A DNA stretch of 64,000 nt from NCBI RefSeq assembly GCF_000761445.1, contig NZ_KN196470.1, forward strand, positions 371,115 to 435,114, read 5' to 3'. Shown piece by piece: positions 45,145-55,812 of this stretch. Under the pieces are notes generated by a model. It saw only the letters and a list, made by a program, of their open reading frames with translations. It searched no databases and was not told the DNA's origin. Made by a program: the position numbers and the translations under genes. Each line of letters opens with the position of its first letter. The stretch's first letter is position 1. This DNA is from Oleiagrimonas soli. GTDB lineage: Bacteria; Pseudomonadota; Gammaproteobacteria; Xanthomonadales; Rhodanobacteraceae.

Positions 45145-46259
45145 GACGCGCGACGGGCGTTCGCGCGCTCGTGGGCGGCGGTCAGCGTCGCGGCGGCGCG
45201 GTTCGGATCGTAGGCGTCGTCGACTTCGGGCCAGCCCTGCATGTGGCGCAGGGCGAGGTCGGTCAGCGCCGCCACGTGGCTCGGCTGGTCGTTGAGCGCG
45301 GGGATGTAGCGTAGCGTTTCGCCGCCGGCCTCGACGAAGAAGTCGCGATTCTGCATCGCCACTTCTTCCAGCGTCTCCAGGCAGTCGACGGCGAAGCCCG
45401 GGCACAGCACGTCGAGTCGGCGCACGCCATCGGTGGCCAGTTGGCGCACGGTTTCGTCGGTGTACGGATGCAGCCAGCGTTCGCGGCCGACGCGCGACTG
45501 GAAACTGACCACGAGTTCGTCCTCGCCCATGTCCAGCCGCTCGCGCAGCAGGCGTGCGGTGGCCTGGCACTGGCAGAAGTACGGATCACCGGCGTGGAAG
45601 TAGCGCTCAGGAATGCCGTGGAAGGACAGCAGCAGCTTGTCGCCGCGTCCGTGCTGTTCCCAGTGCGCGCGCACGCTGGCGGCCAGGGCGTCGATCACGG
45701 CGTCGTCGGCGTGGTAGTCGTTGACGATGCGCAGTTCCGGCGGCCAGCGCAGGATTTTCAGCGCGTCGGCCACGGCGTCGATGACCGAGCCGGTCGAGGT
45801 GGCCGAATACTGCGGATACAGCGGCAGCACCAGCAACCGGCGCACGCCCTCGCGTTGCAGCTGGGCGATGGTGTCGGCCACGTTCGGCTGGCCGTAGCGC
45901 ATGGCCAGGGCGACGCGGATCGGACCGCGCCGGCGTCGCCCAAGCTCGGCCTGCATGCCGGCGGCGAGGGATTCGCTGAACACGCGCAGCGGCGAGCCTT
46001 GTTCGGTCCAGATCTTGGCGTAGGCCTCGGCCGAGCGCGGCGGGCGGATGCGCAGGATCACGCCGTGCAGGATCAGCTTCCACAGCCAGCGCGGATACTC
46101 GATCACGCGCGGATCGCCGAGGAATTCGGCCAGGTACGGGCGCACCGCCTTGGCCGTCGGCGCTTCGGGCGTACCGAGATTTACCAGCAGTACACCTGCC
46201 GCCGGTAGGCTGTCATGTCGATAGCCGGCGAGGCCGGTATAGTTCGTGGATGCTTGCAT
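45141..46259 (-). CDS. hemH: Ferrochelatase
   Basis: A 372-residue ferrochelatase that inserts Fe2+ into protoporphyrin IX. Family motifs are present: GVLLVNLGTPEAP near the start, LPLYPQYSATSTGS, LLSFHGIPERYF with the catalytic His, and VVSFQSRVGRERWLHPYTDE with the conserved Glu. ATG at 46259 (MQASTN) is chosen. It is followed by the alpha/beta hydrolase with a 4-bp overlap, and is divergent from the SYLF gene. Confidence 0.93.
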   Translation of the reverse strand: MQASTNYTGLAGYRHDSLPAAGVLLVNLGTPEAPTAKAVRPYLAEFLGDPRVIEYPRWLWKLILHGVILRIRPPRSAEAYAKIWTEQGSPLRVFSESLAAGMQAELGRRRRGPIRVALAMRYGQPNVADTIAQLQREGVRRLLVLPLYPQYSATSTGSVIDAVADALKILRWPPELRIVNDYHADDAVIDALAASVRAHWEQHGRGDKLLLSFHGIPERYFHAGDPYFCQCQATARLLRERLDMGEDELVVSFQSRVGRERWLHPYTDETVRQLATDGVRRLDVLCPGFAVDCLETLEEVAMQNRDFFVEAGGETLRYIPALNDQPSHVAALTDLALRHMQGWPEVDDAYDPNRAAATLTAAHERANARRAS

Positions 46260-46369
46260 CGGACCGGGTTCTGCACGGGATTCGATGCAGTCTGCCACAA
46301 GCCCGCATGCGCATGGCCGGAAGCGAAATCGGTGCTGCGCATCAGATTCCAAGCGTTCGGAGGCTCTTC

Positions 46370-47065
46370 ATGTCCAAGCTGCGTGTACACGCGTTTCTGC
46401 TGGTTGCCGTCAGCGCCTTGCTGCCGCTCGCGGCGGCGCATGCGGATGATCGTGGCGAGGCGCTGCAGCGCGCCAGCAAGGCGGTCACCGTGTTGCAGCA
46501 GATCCAGCAGGCGCCCGACAAGGCGATTCCGCAGGAGCTGTTGCGCAATGCCAAGGCCATCGTGGTGGTGCCCGACGTGGTCAAGGCCGGCCTGGTGTTC
46601 GGCGGTCAGCACGGACGCGGCCTGGTGTCGGTGCGCACGGCCGACGGCACCTGGTCCAATCCCGTGTTCATCAGCCTGACCGGCGGCAGCGTCGGCTTCC
46701 AGGCCGGCGTGTCCGCGACCGACGTGGTGCTGGTGTTCCGTACCCAGCGCGGCGTGGATTCGCTGGTCGACGGCAAGTTCACCCTGGGCGTGGACGCGGC
46801 GGCCGCGGCCGGCCCGGTTGGTCGCAACGCGCATGTTTCGACCGACACGCAGTTCAAGGCCGAGATCTATTCCTACTCGCGCTCGCGCGGCCTGTTCGCG
46901 GGCGTGGCCCTGAACGGCTCCGTGCTGCGCATCGACTACGACGCCGACGCGGCGGTCTACGGCGCCGGCATCACCCCGCGCCGCATCTTCGAGGGCGGCG
47001 TGACCAACGTGCCCAATCAGGTGGTGGATTTCCGCGACCGCCTGGAGGAGTACACTGCGAAGTAG
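46370..47065 (+). CDS. SYLF/YSC84 domain periplasmic protein
   Basis: A 231-residue exported protein (signal peptide to about residue 25). It matches the SYLF domain: NAKAIVVVPDVVKAGLVFGG, GVSATDVVLVFRTQRGVDSL, LGVDAAAAAGPVGRN and SRSRGLFAGVALNGSVL. SYLF domains bind lipids in eukaryotes; bacterial copies are secreted or periplasmic with unknown role. GGAGG stands before the ATG. Confidence 0.9.
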   Translation: MSKLRVHAFLLVAVSALLPLAAAHADDRGEALQRASKAVTVLQQIQQAPDKAIPQELLRNAKAIVVVPDVVKAGLVFGGQHGRGLVSVRTADGTWSNPVFISLTGGSVGFQAGVSATDVVLVFRTQRGVDSLVDGKFTLGVDAAAAAGPVGRNAHVSTDTQFKAEIYSYSRSRGLFAGVALNGSVLRIDYDADAAVYGAGITPRRIFEGGVTNVPNQVVDFRDRLEEYTAK

Positions 47066-47148
47066 CCCGGCGCGCGAATGCGGTCCGGACCGGGCGATCC
47101 GTCACGCGGGTCGCCCTTTTACTATGCTGTTTTGATTGAGGAAACCCC

Positions 47149-47385
47149 GTGAGCGTAGGTCCCTTCCAACTTTTGCTGATCGTGCTGATCATCGTGCTGC
47201 TGTTCGGCACCAAGAAGCTCGGCAATATCGGCTCCGACCTGGGCAAGGCGATTCGTGGCTTCAAGAAAGGCATGAGCGACGACGACAAGGACGACGATGC
47301 GGCCGAGAAGCTGAAGGCCGATGCCCCGGCCGCGGATGCCAAGCGCGAGAGCGAGACGTCCTCGCAGGATCGTTCCGGTCACTGA
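47149..47385 (+). CDS. tatA: Twin-arginine translocase TatA
   Basis: A 78-residue protein with one N-terminal membrane helix (FQLLLIVLIIVLLFGTKKL), the FGTKKL hinge, an amphipathic helix (LGKAIRGFKKGM) and an acidic tail. TatA multimers form the pore of the Tat pathway for folded proteins. GTG start at 47149 is preceded by GAGGAAA. First gene of a tatABC operon. Confidence 0.95.
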   Translation: MSVGPFQLLLIVLIIVLLFGTKKLGNIGSDLGKAIRGFKKGMSDDDKDDDAAEKLKADAPAADAKRESETSSQDRSGH

Positions 47386-47403
47386 CCGGCACCGCGACGC
47401 GCC

Positions 47404-47829
47404 ATGTTCGATATCGGATTCGGCGAACTGCTGCTGATCGCGGTGGTGGCCCTGGTGGTGCTCGGTCCCGAGCGCCTGCCCGGCGCCGCGCGCACGGTCG
47501 GCACGCTGCTGCGTCGTCTGCGCAACGGCTGGGAAAGCGTGCGCGCGGAGGTCGAGCGCGAGATCGAAGCCGAGGAGATGAAGCGCAAACTGAAGGAAGC
47601 GCAGGAGCACATCCGCGCGACCAGCGAGCAGGCCAAGGCCAGCGTGCGAGAGAGTGCCGAACGCGTCCGCGAAGCCGCCGACGCGATGAAGGGTCAGCCG
47701 CTGCACGAAGACGACGATCCGCAGCGACCGGCCGAAACCGAAGCAAACGCCGAGCAGGCCGATGCCGACGCGCCGGCATCGCGCCGCACCGACACCGCCG
47801 AACCGAGCGAGCGCCCCGATGAACGCTGA
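47404..47829 (+). CDS. tatB: Twin-arginine translocase TatB
   Basis: A 141-residue protein starting MFDIGFGELLLIAVVALVVL with the LGPERLP hinge and a long charged amphipathic/coiled region, as in TatB. It partners with TatC in signal-peptide recognition. It ends 11 bp into tatC, so the two are translationally coupled. Confidence 0.95.
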   Translation: MFDIGFGELLLIAVVALVVLGPERLPGAARTVGTLLRRLRNGWESVRAEVEREIEAEEMKRKLKEAQEHIRATSEQAKASVRESAERVREAADAMKGQPLHEDDDPQRPAETEANAEQADADAPASRRTDTAEPSERPDER

Positions 47830-48580
47830 GGCCGACGAGCCGCAGGCCGAGGAAAGCCTGATCTCGCACCTGATCGAGCTGCGTTCGCGGCTGATCCGCA
47901 GCATCGTCGCGGTGCTGGTGCTGTTCGTGGCGCTGTTCCCGTTCCGCGAGTGGCTGTACACCGAACTGGCCGAGCCGCTCACCCGACACTTGCCGCATGG
48001 CGGACACCTGATCGCGACCGAGGTGTCCAGCCCGTTCTTCACGCCGATCAAGCTGACCGCGGTGCTGGCCCTGGTGCTGGCGATGCCGGTGGTGATCTAT
48101 CAGGCCTGGGCCTTCGTCAGCCCTGGTCTGTACCGGCACGAGAAACGCCTGGCGCGTCCGCTGCTGGTGTCGGCGGTGCTGCTGTTCTACACCGGCTGCG
48201 CGTTCGCCTATTTTCTGGTGATGCCGGCCGCGTTCCGCTTCCTGACGGCGGTGACGCCGCAGGGCGTGGAAATGATGACCGACATCAACCACTACCTCAG
48301 CTTCGTGCTGACGCTGTTCTTCGCCTTCGGCCTGTGCTTCGAGGTGCCGGTGGCGGTGGTGATCCTGGTCGCGATCGGCCTGCTGTCGGTCGACAAGCTG
48401 CGCAAGTCGCGGCCCTACGTGGTCGTGGTCTGCTTCGCCCTGGCCGCCGTGCTGACGCCCCCCGACGTGATGTCGCAGGTGCTGCTGGCGGTGCCGATGT
48501 ACCTGCTGTTCGAGGCCGGTATTCTGGCGTCGACGCTGCTGGTGCGCACTGACGGCGATACGGCCGACGCGGACGACTGA
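47819..48580 (+). CDS. tatC: Twin-arginine translocase TatC
   Basis: A 253-residue protein with six membrane segments and TatC motifs: SHLIELRSRLIRS near the N-terminus, SPGLYRHEKR after the second segment, and CFEVPVAVVILV in the middle. TatC binds the twin-arginine signal. It begins inside tatB and ends 17 bp from the convergent S41 protease gene. Confidence 0.95.
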   Translation: MNAEADEPQAEESLISHLIELRSRLIRSIVAVLVLFVALFPFREWLYTELAEPLTRHLPHGGHLIATEVSSPFFTPIKLTAVLALVLAMPVVIYQAWAFVSPGLYRHEKRLARPLLVSAVLLFYTGCAFAYFLVMPAAFRFLTAVTPQGVEMMTDINHYLSFVLTLFFAFGLCFEVPVAVVILVAIGLLSVDKLRKSRPYVVVVCFALAAVLTPPDVMSQVLLAVPMYLLFEAGILASTLLVRTDGDTADADD

Positions 48581-48597
48581 CGTCGACGGCGAGCCGT

Positions 48598-49944
48598 CTA
48601 GTGCGCGGTCGCGGCTGCGTTCTTGCGGCTCAGCGCCAATCCCTTCAACACATTCAGCGCCTGCGCCAGGGCGTAGTCGCTGCGCGCCAAGGCGCCGTCG
48701 TCGTCCGGCTTGATCGGCGTCGGGCGGGTGGTGTCCGGCGCTTCATTGGCGAGGTGGTTGGGCAGGTCGGCCTCGGAACCGATCAGTGAGGGACCGTGGT
48801 CGCCGGCGCGGGCGACGAGGTCGGCGATGCGGATGTCCGGCGTGATGCCCTCGGCCTGGATCGAGCGGCCGCTCGGCGTGTAGTAGCGCGCCGTGGTCAG
48901 CTTGATGGCGTGGTTCTCGTCGACCGGGATCACGGTCTGCACCACGCCCTTGCCGAAGGTGCGTCGGCCCATCACCAGGGCGCGGCGGTTGTCCTGCAAT
49001 GCGCCGGCGACGATCTCGGCCGCCGAGGCCGTGCCGTTGTCGACCAGCAGGATCAGCGGCGCGCCGTGCAGGATGTCGCCCGGGGTGGCGTCGAAGCTCA
49101 TGTTGGCGTCGGCCAGGCGGCCGCGCGTGCTGACGATGCGGCCGCTATCGAGGAAGGCGTTGCTGACGCCGACGGCGGCGGTCACCAGCCCGCCGGGATT
49201 GCTGCGCAGGTCGAGCACGGCGCCTTTCTGCGGGCCGTGCTTCTTTTCCAGTGCGGCGAATTTGCTCTGCAGGTCGTCGACGGTATCGGCCTGGAACTGG
49301 CTGATGCGGATGTAGGCGTAGCCTGGCTCCAGTTCGCGCACGTTGACGCTGGTCAGTGCGATGCGCTCGCGCGTCATGGCGATGTCGGTCGGTACGCTGG
49401 ATTTCTCGTGCACCACGGTCAGGGTGATTTTCGTGCCCGGTTCGCCACGCAATTTGGCGATGGAGGCATCGACGTCGTCGGGATCGACCGGCGCCTGGTC
49501 GACCTTCAGGATCACGTCGCCCGGCTTGATGCCGGCGCGCGCGGCCGGCGAACCGTCCAGCGGCGCGACCACCATCAGTTCGCCGTTGACCTGCGCCACT
49601 TCCACGCCCAGTCCGCCGTAGCGGCCGCTGGTGTCCTCGTCGAGCGTGTCCAGGCCCTGGCGGTCGAGGTAGGCGCTGTGCGGATCGAGGCCGGCCAGCA
49701 TGCCGGAAATGGCCTTGTCCATCAGTTCGCGGTTGCTGACTTTCTCCACGTAGGCCTGGCGGATGATTTCGTAGGCGCGGGTGAAGTTGCGGATGTCGCG
49801 CAGATCGACGCTGTCGTCCTGCGCCGCGGTGCTGGCGGCAGGCGCGGGTGCGGACGTCGCGGACGCCGGCGTCTGCGCGGCGCGCATGGGACCGGACCAT
49901 GCCAGGGCCGGCAGCAGGACGAGCAACAACATCGCGTGGCGCAT
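48598..49944 (-). CDS. S41 carboxy-terminal processing peptidase
   Basis: A 448-residue exported protease (signal peptide to about residue 23). It has the S41 N-terminal helix region, a PDZ domain (YGGLGVEVAQVNGELMVVAP; AARAGIKPGDVILKVD) and the catalytic core with Ser in NGTASAAEIVAGAL and Lys in FGKGVVQT. The C-terminal extension of about 70 residues is typical of CtpA-type proteins. GGAG precedes the ATG at 49944. It lies downstream of envC, as in many proteobacteria, where both act on peptidoglycan turnover. Confidence 0.92.
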   Translation of the reverse strand: MRHAMLLLVLLPALAWSGPMRAAQTPASATSAPAPAASTAAQDDSVDLRDIRNFTRAYEIIRQAYVEKVSNRELMDKAISGMLAGLDPHSAYLDRQGLDTLDEDTSGRYGGLGVEVAQVNGELMVVAPLDGSPAARAGIKPGDVILKVDQAPVDPDDVDASIAKLRGEPGTKITLTVVHEKSSVPTDIAMTRERIALTSVNVRELEPGYAYIRISQFQADTVDDLQSKFAALEKKHGPQKGAVLDLRSNPGGLVTAAVGVSNAFLDSGRIVSTRGRLADANMSFDATPGDILHGAPLILLVDNGTASAAEIVAGALQDNRRALVMGRRTFGKGVVQTVIPVDENHAIKLTTARYYTPSGRSIQAEGITPDIRIADLVARAGDHGPSLIGSEADLPNHLANEAPDTTRPTPIKPDDDGALARSDYALAQALNVLKGLALSRKNAAATAH

Positions 49945-49970
49945 GAAGATCTCCGATCGGTGCGCGGGAG

Positions 49971-51128
49971 TCAGGGACGTTTGGACAGCCAGGGCCGCGG
50001 GTCCACGGCCTTGCCCTGGTGTCGCAATCCGAAATATACGCCTTCGTGGCCGCCGGTCTCGATGCCCACGGTGCCGAGGCTGTCGCCGGCGTTGACCCAG
50101 TCGCCGACGTCGCGCAGCAGCGATTCGTTGTCGCCGTACAGGCTCATCCAGCCGTTGCCGTGGTCGACGATGATCAGCATGCCGTAACCGCGCAGCCAGT
50201 TGGCGAAGGCGATGCGGCCGTGAGCGACGGCGCGCACGGTGCTGCCGCGTTTGGCGTCGATGCTGACGCCGTCGCCGTTGCGCACCAGCTTGCCGCGCAC
50301 CGGCCAGGGCAGATGACCGCGGCGCTTGGCGAATGGCGTGTCGTCGGGCAGCGAGCGCGGAATGTCGGCGAACACGTTGCTCAGACGCGCGATCAGGTCG
50401 CTGAGGTTCTTCTGGTTGCGTTGCAGTTGGCTGAGCTGTTGCCCCTGCTGCTTGAGCTGGTCCTGTACCTTGGCGAGCAGGGCGCGCTGGCGGTCGCGCG
50501 CGTCGCTCAGCGCCTGCCGGTGCGCCTGGCGCTGCGCGCGTTCCTGCTGCAGCGCCTGTTGTTCGTCGGCGATCTGCTGCTGCAGCGTCTGCAGCTTGAT
50601 CAGGTCCTGCATCAGGCTGCGGATGCGCTCGATGCGGTCGCGCTGGAAGTAGCGCGAGTAGGCCAGCGCGCGGCCGATGCGGGCGATGTCGTCGTCGCCC
50701 AGCAGCAGGCGCAGGTCGGAGCCGTGGCCGAGCGCGTAGGCGGCGCGCAGCAGGTCGGCCAGCGCCGCGCGCTGGGCGTGCAGTTTCGCCTGCAGCGGCT
50801 TGCGCTGGGCGTCGAGCTTGTCCAGTGCGTCGTGCTTGGCGGCGATGGCGGCGTCGCTCTCGCGGACCGCGCGCGCGGCGGCGTTGAGCTGGTCGGCCTG
50901 CCGGGCCAGCTCGGCATTGAGCTTGTCGCGGCGCGTGGACGTATCGCGCTGCTCGCGGGTGAGCTGCGCGATCTGCTTCTTCACCGCGTCCAGCTTGGCT
51001 TTGGCTTGGGCCTGCTGCTGCTTGGCGTCGTCCGCGTGCGACACGCGCGGCCATGCGCCGGCCAGCAGCGCCAGCAGCAGGAGGGTCGGCACGATGCCGC
51101 GACGGAGGAGACGGTGCGAGAGGATCAT
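49971..51128 (-). CDS. envC: Murein hydrolase activator EnvC
   Basis: A 385-residue periplasmic protein with a signal peptide (cleavage near VSHAD, about residue 33), two long coiled-coil segments (about residues 35-245, Gln/Arg/Lys-rich) and a C-terminal LytM (M23-like) domain. The LytM zinc ligands are missing: the usual HxxxD is GVSID here, and the final HxH is VYFGLR, so it is a non-catalytic activator like EnvC, which switches on amidases at the septum. GGAG before 51128 supports this start over the upstream ATG at 51152. Confidence 0.9.
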   Translation of the reverse strand: MILSHRLLRRGIVPTLLLLALLAGAWPRVSHADDAKQQQAQAKAKLDAVKKQIAQLTREQRDTSTRRDKLNAELARQADQLNAAARAVRESDAAIAAKHDALDKLDAQRKPLQAKLHAQRAALADLLRAAYALGHGSDLRLLLGDDDIARIGRALAYSRYFQRDRIERIRSLMQDLIKLQTLQQQIADEQQALQQERAQRQAHRQALSDARDRQRALLAKVQDQLKQQGQQLSQLQRNQKNLSDLIARLSNVFADIPRSLPDDTPFAKRRGHLPWPVRGKLVRNGDGVSIDAKRGSTVRAVAHGRIAFANWLRGYGMLIIVDHGNGWMSLYGDNESLLRDVGDWVNAGDSLGTVGIETGGHEGVYFGLRHQGKAVDPRPWLSKRP

Positions 51129-51235
51129 GCCGCTCCGATTATGCCTTGCCATCGTCGTTGCGGGCGATGACCTGCGTGTGGCGGCGTCGGTCGCGGTCAC
51201 CGACAATACAGCTTCGTTTCACGGAGTGTTGCGGC

Positions 51236-52006
51236 ATGTGCCTGATCGCCTTCGCCTGGCAGACGCATCCCCGCTGGCGGCTGGTGCTGCTGGCCAATCG
51301 CGACGAGTTCCACGCACGGCCGACCGCGCCGCTGGCGCGCTGGGACGATGCGTCGGGTCTGGTCGCGGGGCGCGACCTGCAAGCCGGCGGCACCTGGCTG
51401 GGCGCGTGCCCCGGCGGTCGCGTGGCGACCGTGACCAACGTGCGCGATCCGGGGCACGGCGGCGAGGGCGCTTCGCGCGGGCTGCTGGTCAGCGACTACC
51501 TGCGCAGCGACGAAGCCTGCCGCGACTGGACCGCCGCGCTGGAGTCGCGCGCGGCAACCTATCGACCGTTCAATCTGCTGTGCTTCGATGCGGAAAGCGC
51601 CTGCTACGTGGGCAACCATCCGCGCGGCAAGCGGCGCACGGTCGAGGCTGGCGTGCATGGTTTGTCGAACGCGGATTTCGGCACGCCGTGGCCGAAGACG
51701 CAGGCGCTGATGACGCATCTGCAGCGCTGGATCGACCGCGATGAGGACGATGTCGCGCCGCTGTGGGACGCGCTGGCCGATCCGGCCGAATGGCCCGACG
51801 CGATGCTGCCCGATACCGGCGTGGGCATCGAGCGCGAGCGCATGCTGTCGGCGGCGTTCATTCGTGGACGCACCTACGGCACCCGCGCCAGCACCCTGGT
51901 GCGGGTGGCTCGCGACGGCGCGGTGCACATCGCCGAGCGGCGTTTCGGACCGGAAGGCGTGTTCGAGGGCGAAAGCGCGTTGTCGTTGCCGTCAATGCGT
52001 GTCTGA
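51236..52006 (+). CDS. NRDE (TANGO2-like) family protein
   Basis: A 256-residue cytosolic protein beginning [20 protein letters not shown] with the NRDEFH motif at about residues 21-26, followed by GTWLGA and ATVTNVRDP. The Cys at position 2 is typical of Ntn-hydrolase-like folds after Met removal. Family function is unclear (TANGO2 in animals has been linked to haem or lipid handling). It converges on the sigma-54 regulator gene and overlaps it by 15 bp. Confidence 0.88.
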   Translation: MCLIAFAWQTHPRWRLVLLANRDEFHARPTAPLARWDDASGLVAGRDLQAGGTWLGACPGGRVATVTNVRDPGHGGEGASRGLLVSDYLRSDEACRDWTAALESRAATYRPFNLLCFDAESACYVGNHPRGKRRTVEAGVHGLSNADFGTPWPKTQALMTHLQRWIDRDEDDVAPLWDALADPAEWPDAMLPDTGVGIERERMLSAAFIRGRTYGTRASTLVRVARDGAVHIAERRFGPEGVFEGESALSLPSMRV

Positions 52007-53890
52007 GGCGCGCGCGGCGTCGACACCGAGTTTGCGGTAGAGCGTGCTGCGGCTGATGCCGAGCTTGCGCGCGGCGGCCGAGACGTTGCCGTCGCAGGCG
52101 TCGAGCGCGGCGCGCATGGCTTCGAGTTGCAGCTGCTCCATCGCCGGGACGTCGCCGTCGACCAGCCGCAGGCGCGCGCTCTGCATGGCGTCCGGGGCGG
52201 GCCGCAGTTCGGCGGGCAGGTCGTCGACGCCGACGGCGCGGCCGGGCGTGCCGAGCGCGAGCAAGGTGCGCAGTGCGCCCAGCAACTGACGCATGTTGCC
52301 CGGCCAGGGCAGCTGCGCCAGATGCTGCAGCGTCTCGGGCGCCAGCGGCATGTCCTGCTCGTCGCCGCCGAGGTTATGCCATAGCTGTGCGATCCGTTCG
52401 GCCAGATCGGCCTGCGCGCGCAGCGGCGGCAGGTGCAGCGTGGTCTGCGCGATGCGGTAGTAGAGATCGGCGCGGAAGCGGCCGCTTTCGACGTCGGCGG
52501 CGATGTCGCGATGGCTGGCGGCGATCACCGCGAAATCCACCGGCGTGGCGCGGCCGCCGCCGAGCGGCGTGACTTCTCGCTCCTGCAACACGCGCAGCAG
52601 ACGCGTCTGCAGGGCGGCCGGCATGTCGCCGATTTCGTCCAGGAACAGCACGCCGCCGTCGGCGTCGCGCAGCAGGCCGGTGGCGCCTTCGCGACGTGCG
52701 CCGGTGAAGGCGCCCGGGCGGTAGCCGAACAGCTCGGACTCGATCAGGTTCTCCGGCAGCGCGGCGCAGTTGACCGCCACGAACGGCGCGTCGGCGCGTA
52801 GGCTGCGCCGATGCAGTTCGCGCGCGGTGACTTCCTTGCCGCTGCCGGTCTCGCCCTGCAGCAGCACCGGGATGTCGGCGTCGATCAGGCGCGCGTGGCG
52901 TTGCAGCGCCTCCTGCATGGCGGCATCGAACACCGGCGCGACCGCGCGATTGGCTGCACGCTGCGATGTGGCGCGGCGTGTGGTGCGCGGCAGTCGCGCC
53001 GGGATCACGTCGCGTTGCGCCTGGAACGCGGTGCCGCCCGGTCCGCGCAGTTCCTGCACGCCGTGGCCGCGCGGTTGCGCGGACTCGAACAGACTGTTGT
53101 AGCGGCAGCGGCCGACTTCGCTCCAGTCGACGCCGAGCATGTCCAGCGCGTAGCGGTTGGCGGCGACCAGGTGATGATCCTCGAACACCAGCACGCCCTC
53201 GCGGTGGGTGCCGAGCAGCGCGGCGTCGGCATGCAGGCGGATCACTTCGCGCCCGGCCAGCTCGCGTTCCAGCAGGCGGCGTTCGATCTGGTCGACGGCG
53301 AAGCGCACCATGCCCAGCGCGTGCACGTGATGCACGCTGGCTTCGCCGGACAGATCGAGCAGGCCGACGGTATGGCCGCGGCCGTCGAGGATCGGCGAAG
53401 CGGAGCAGCTGAGCACGCGATGCGCGCCGAAGTAATGTTCCGCGCCGCGCACTTCGACCGGGCGCTTTTCGTGCAGCGCGGTGCCGATGGCGTTGGTGCC
53501 GGTCTGGTTTTCGCTCCAGGTCACGCCCGGGCGCAGCGCCACGCGCGCGGCCTTGTCGAGGAAGTCCGCGCTGCCCATGGCGTCGAGGATGAGGCCGTCG
53601 GGCGCGGTCAGGATCACCACGCTGCCGGTGGCCTGGGCGTCGGTGTAGAGCGCTTCCATCTCGGGACGGCACAGACGGCACAGTTCCTCGTAGCGCTCGC
53701 GCAGGGCGCGCACGGCGGCCTGTTCCTGCGGACCGGTGTCCAGTCGCGCGTCGCTGGTCAGGCCCAGCGCGCGGCAGCGGTTCCACGATTGCGCGATGGT
53801 GTCGGATACCAGTCCGCGCGGCGGCAGGCCGGCCTCGAAGAAACGGCGGCGCGCGGAACGGATGCTGTCGGTGGAGAGGCTGCGGCGCAT
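51992..53890 (-). CDS. Sigma-54-dependent regulator (AcoR-like)
   Basis: A 632-residue activator. The N-terminal region (about 1-310) is AcoR-like, with a GAF-type sensor ([38 protein letters not shown]). The AAA+ core shows Walker [24 protein letters not shown] (GAFTGA loop that contacts sigma-54), Walker [14 protein letters not shown], and a C-terminal Fis-type HTH ([20 protein letters not shown]). AcoR-type proteins control acetoin/alcohol catabolism. It is divergent from the aldehyde dehydrogenase gene; the shared 248-bp spacer holds a palindrome and a -24/-12 promoter. Confidence 0.93.
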   Translation of the reverse strand: MRRSLSTDSIRSARRRFFEAGLPPRGLVSDTIAQSWNRCRALGLTSDARLDTGPQEQAAVRALRERYEELCRLCRPEMEALYTDAQATGSVVILTAPDGLILDAMGSADFLDKAARVALRPGVTWSENQTGTNAIGTALHEKRPVEVRGAEHYFGAHRVLSCSASPILDGRGHTVGLLDLSGEASVHHVHALGMVRFAVDQIERRLLERELAGREVIRLHADAALLGTHREGVLVFEDHHLVAANRYALDMLGVDWSEVGRCRYNSLFESAQPRGHGVQELRGPGGTAFQAQRDVIPARLPRTTRRATSQRAANRAVAPVFDAAMQEALQRHARLIDADIPVLLQGETGSGKEVTARELHRRSLRADAPFVAVNCAALPENLIESELFGYRPGAFTGARREGATGLLRDADGGVLFLDEIGDMPAALQTRLLRVLQEREVTPLGGGRATPVDFAVIAASHRDIAADVESGRFRADLYYRIAQTTLHLPPLRAQADLAERIAQLWHNLGGDEQDMPLAPETLQHLAQLPWPGNMRQLLGALRTLLALGTPGRAVGVDDLPAELRPAPDAMQSARLRLVDGDVPAMEQLQLEAMRAALDACDGNVSAAARKLGISRSTLYRKLGVDAARASDTH

Positions 53891-53902
53891 GGCGAACTCC
53901 CG

Positions 53903-53923
53903 ACTGTCGCATTCTGCGACAGT
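53903..53923. promoter_or_regulatory. 9-bp palindrome, likely activator (UAS) site
   Basis: ACTGTCGCA-TTC-TGCGACAGT is a perfect inverted repeat with a 3-base centre. A further half site GCGACTGTC lies at 53931-53939. It stands about 160 bp upstream of the -24/-12 promoter and just before the regulator gene, the usual place for an enhancer of a sigma-54 system and for autoregulation. Confidence 0.7.
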
Positions 53924-54085
53924 GTCTCAGGCGACTGTCTCCCTACAGATCACACAAACGCCCGGCAGTGCAAGTGCTGCGTGCGGCGGATGGTCTCAGG
54001 TCGATGCGGTCGGTTGACGTAACTTCATGTAAAGAAAGACATTGTCTCGGAATGTGTCGAACTGCGAATCGTTCCCGCATGCACT

Positions 54086-54100
54086 TGGCACGCCCTGTGC
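54086..54100 (+). promoter_or_regulatory. Sigma-54 (-24/-12) promoter
   Basis: TGGCACGCCCTGTGC fits the RpoN consensus TGGCACG-N4-TTGC with GG and GC at the correct 10-base spacing. It lies 38 bp before the aldehyde dehydrogenase start and downstream of the divergent sigma-54 activator gene. Confidence 0.75.
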
Positions 54101-54138
54101 GTAGTCCCGTACACCTTCTTCAACACGGGAGCGAGGAC

Positions 54139-55659
<1,521 letters not shown>

Positions 55660-55812
55660 TCGACGTCACGCAAGGACCGGCCGCGCGAGCGGCCGGTCCG
55701 CATTCCGCTCCCCGGTATTCATGCGCGCGCCGCACGGCGTCGTGAAGAACGCTGTACGCGCGCATCGCGAACCGGACGGGCGACAACAAGAACAAACGGG
55801 AGGAGAACACCG

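Noticed and set aside
51992-52006. Possible misannotation from the overlap of NRDE and regulator genes
   Set aside because: Both proteins are complete with family-typical ends; a 15-bp convergent overlap is plausible.
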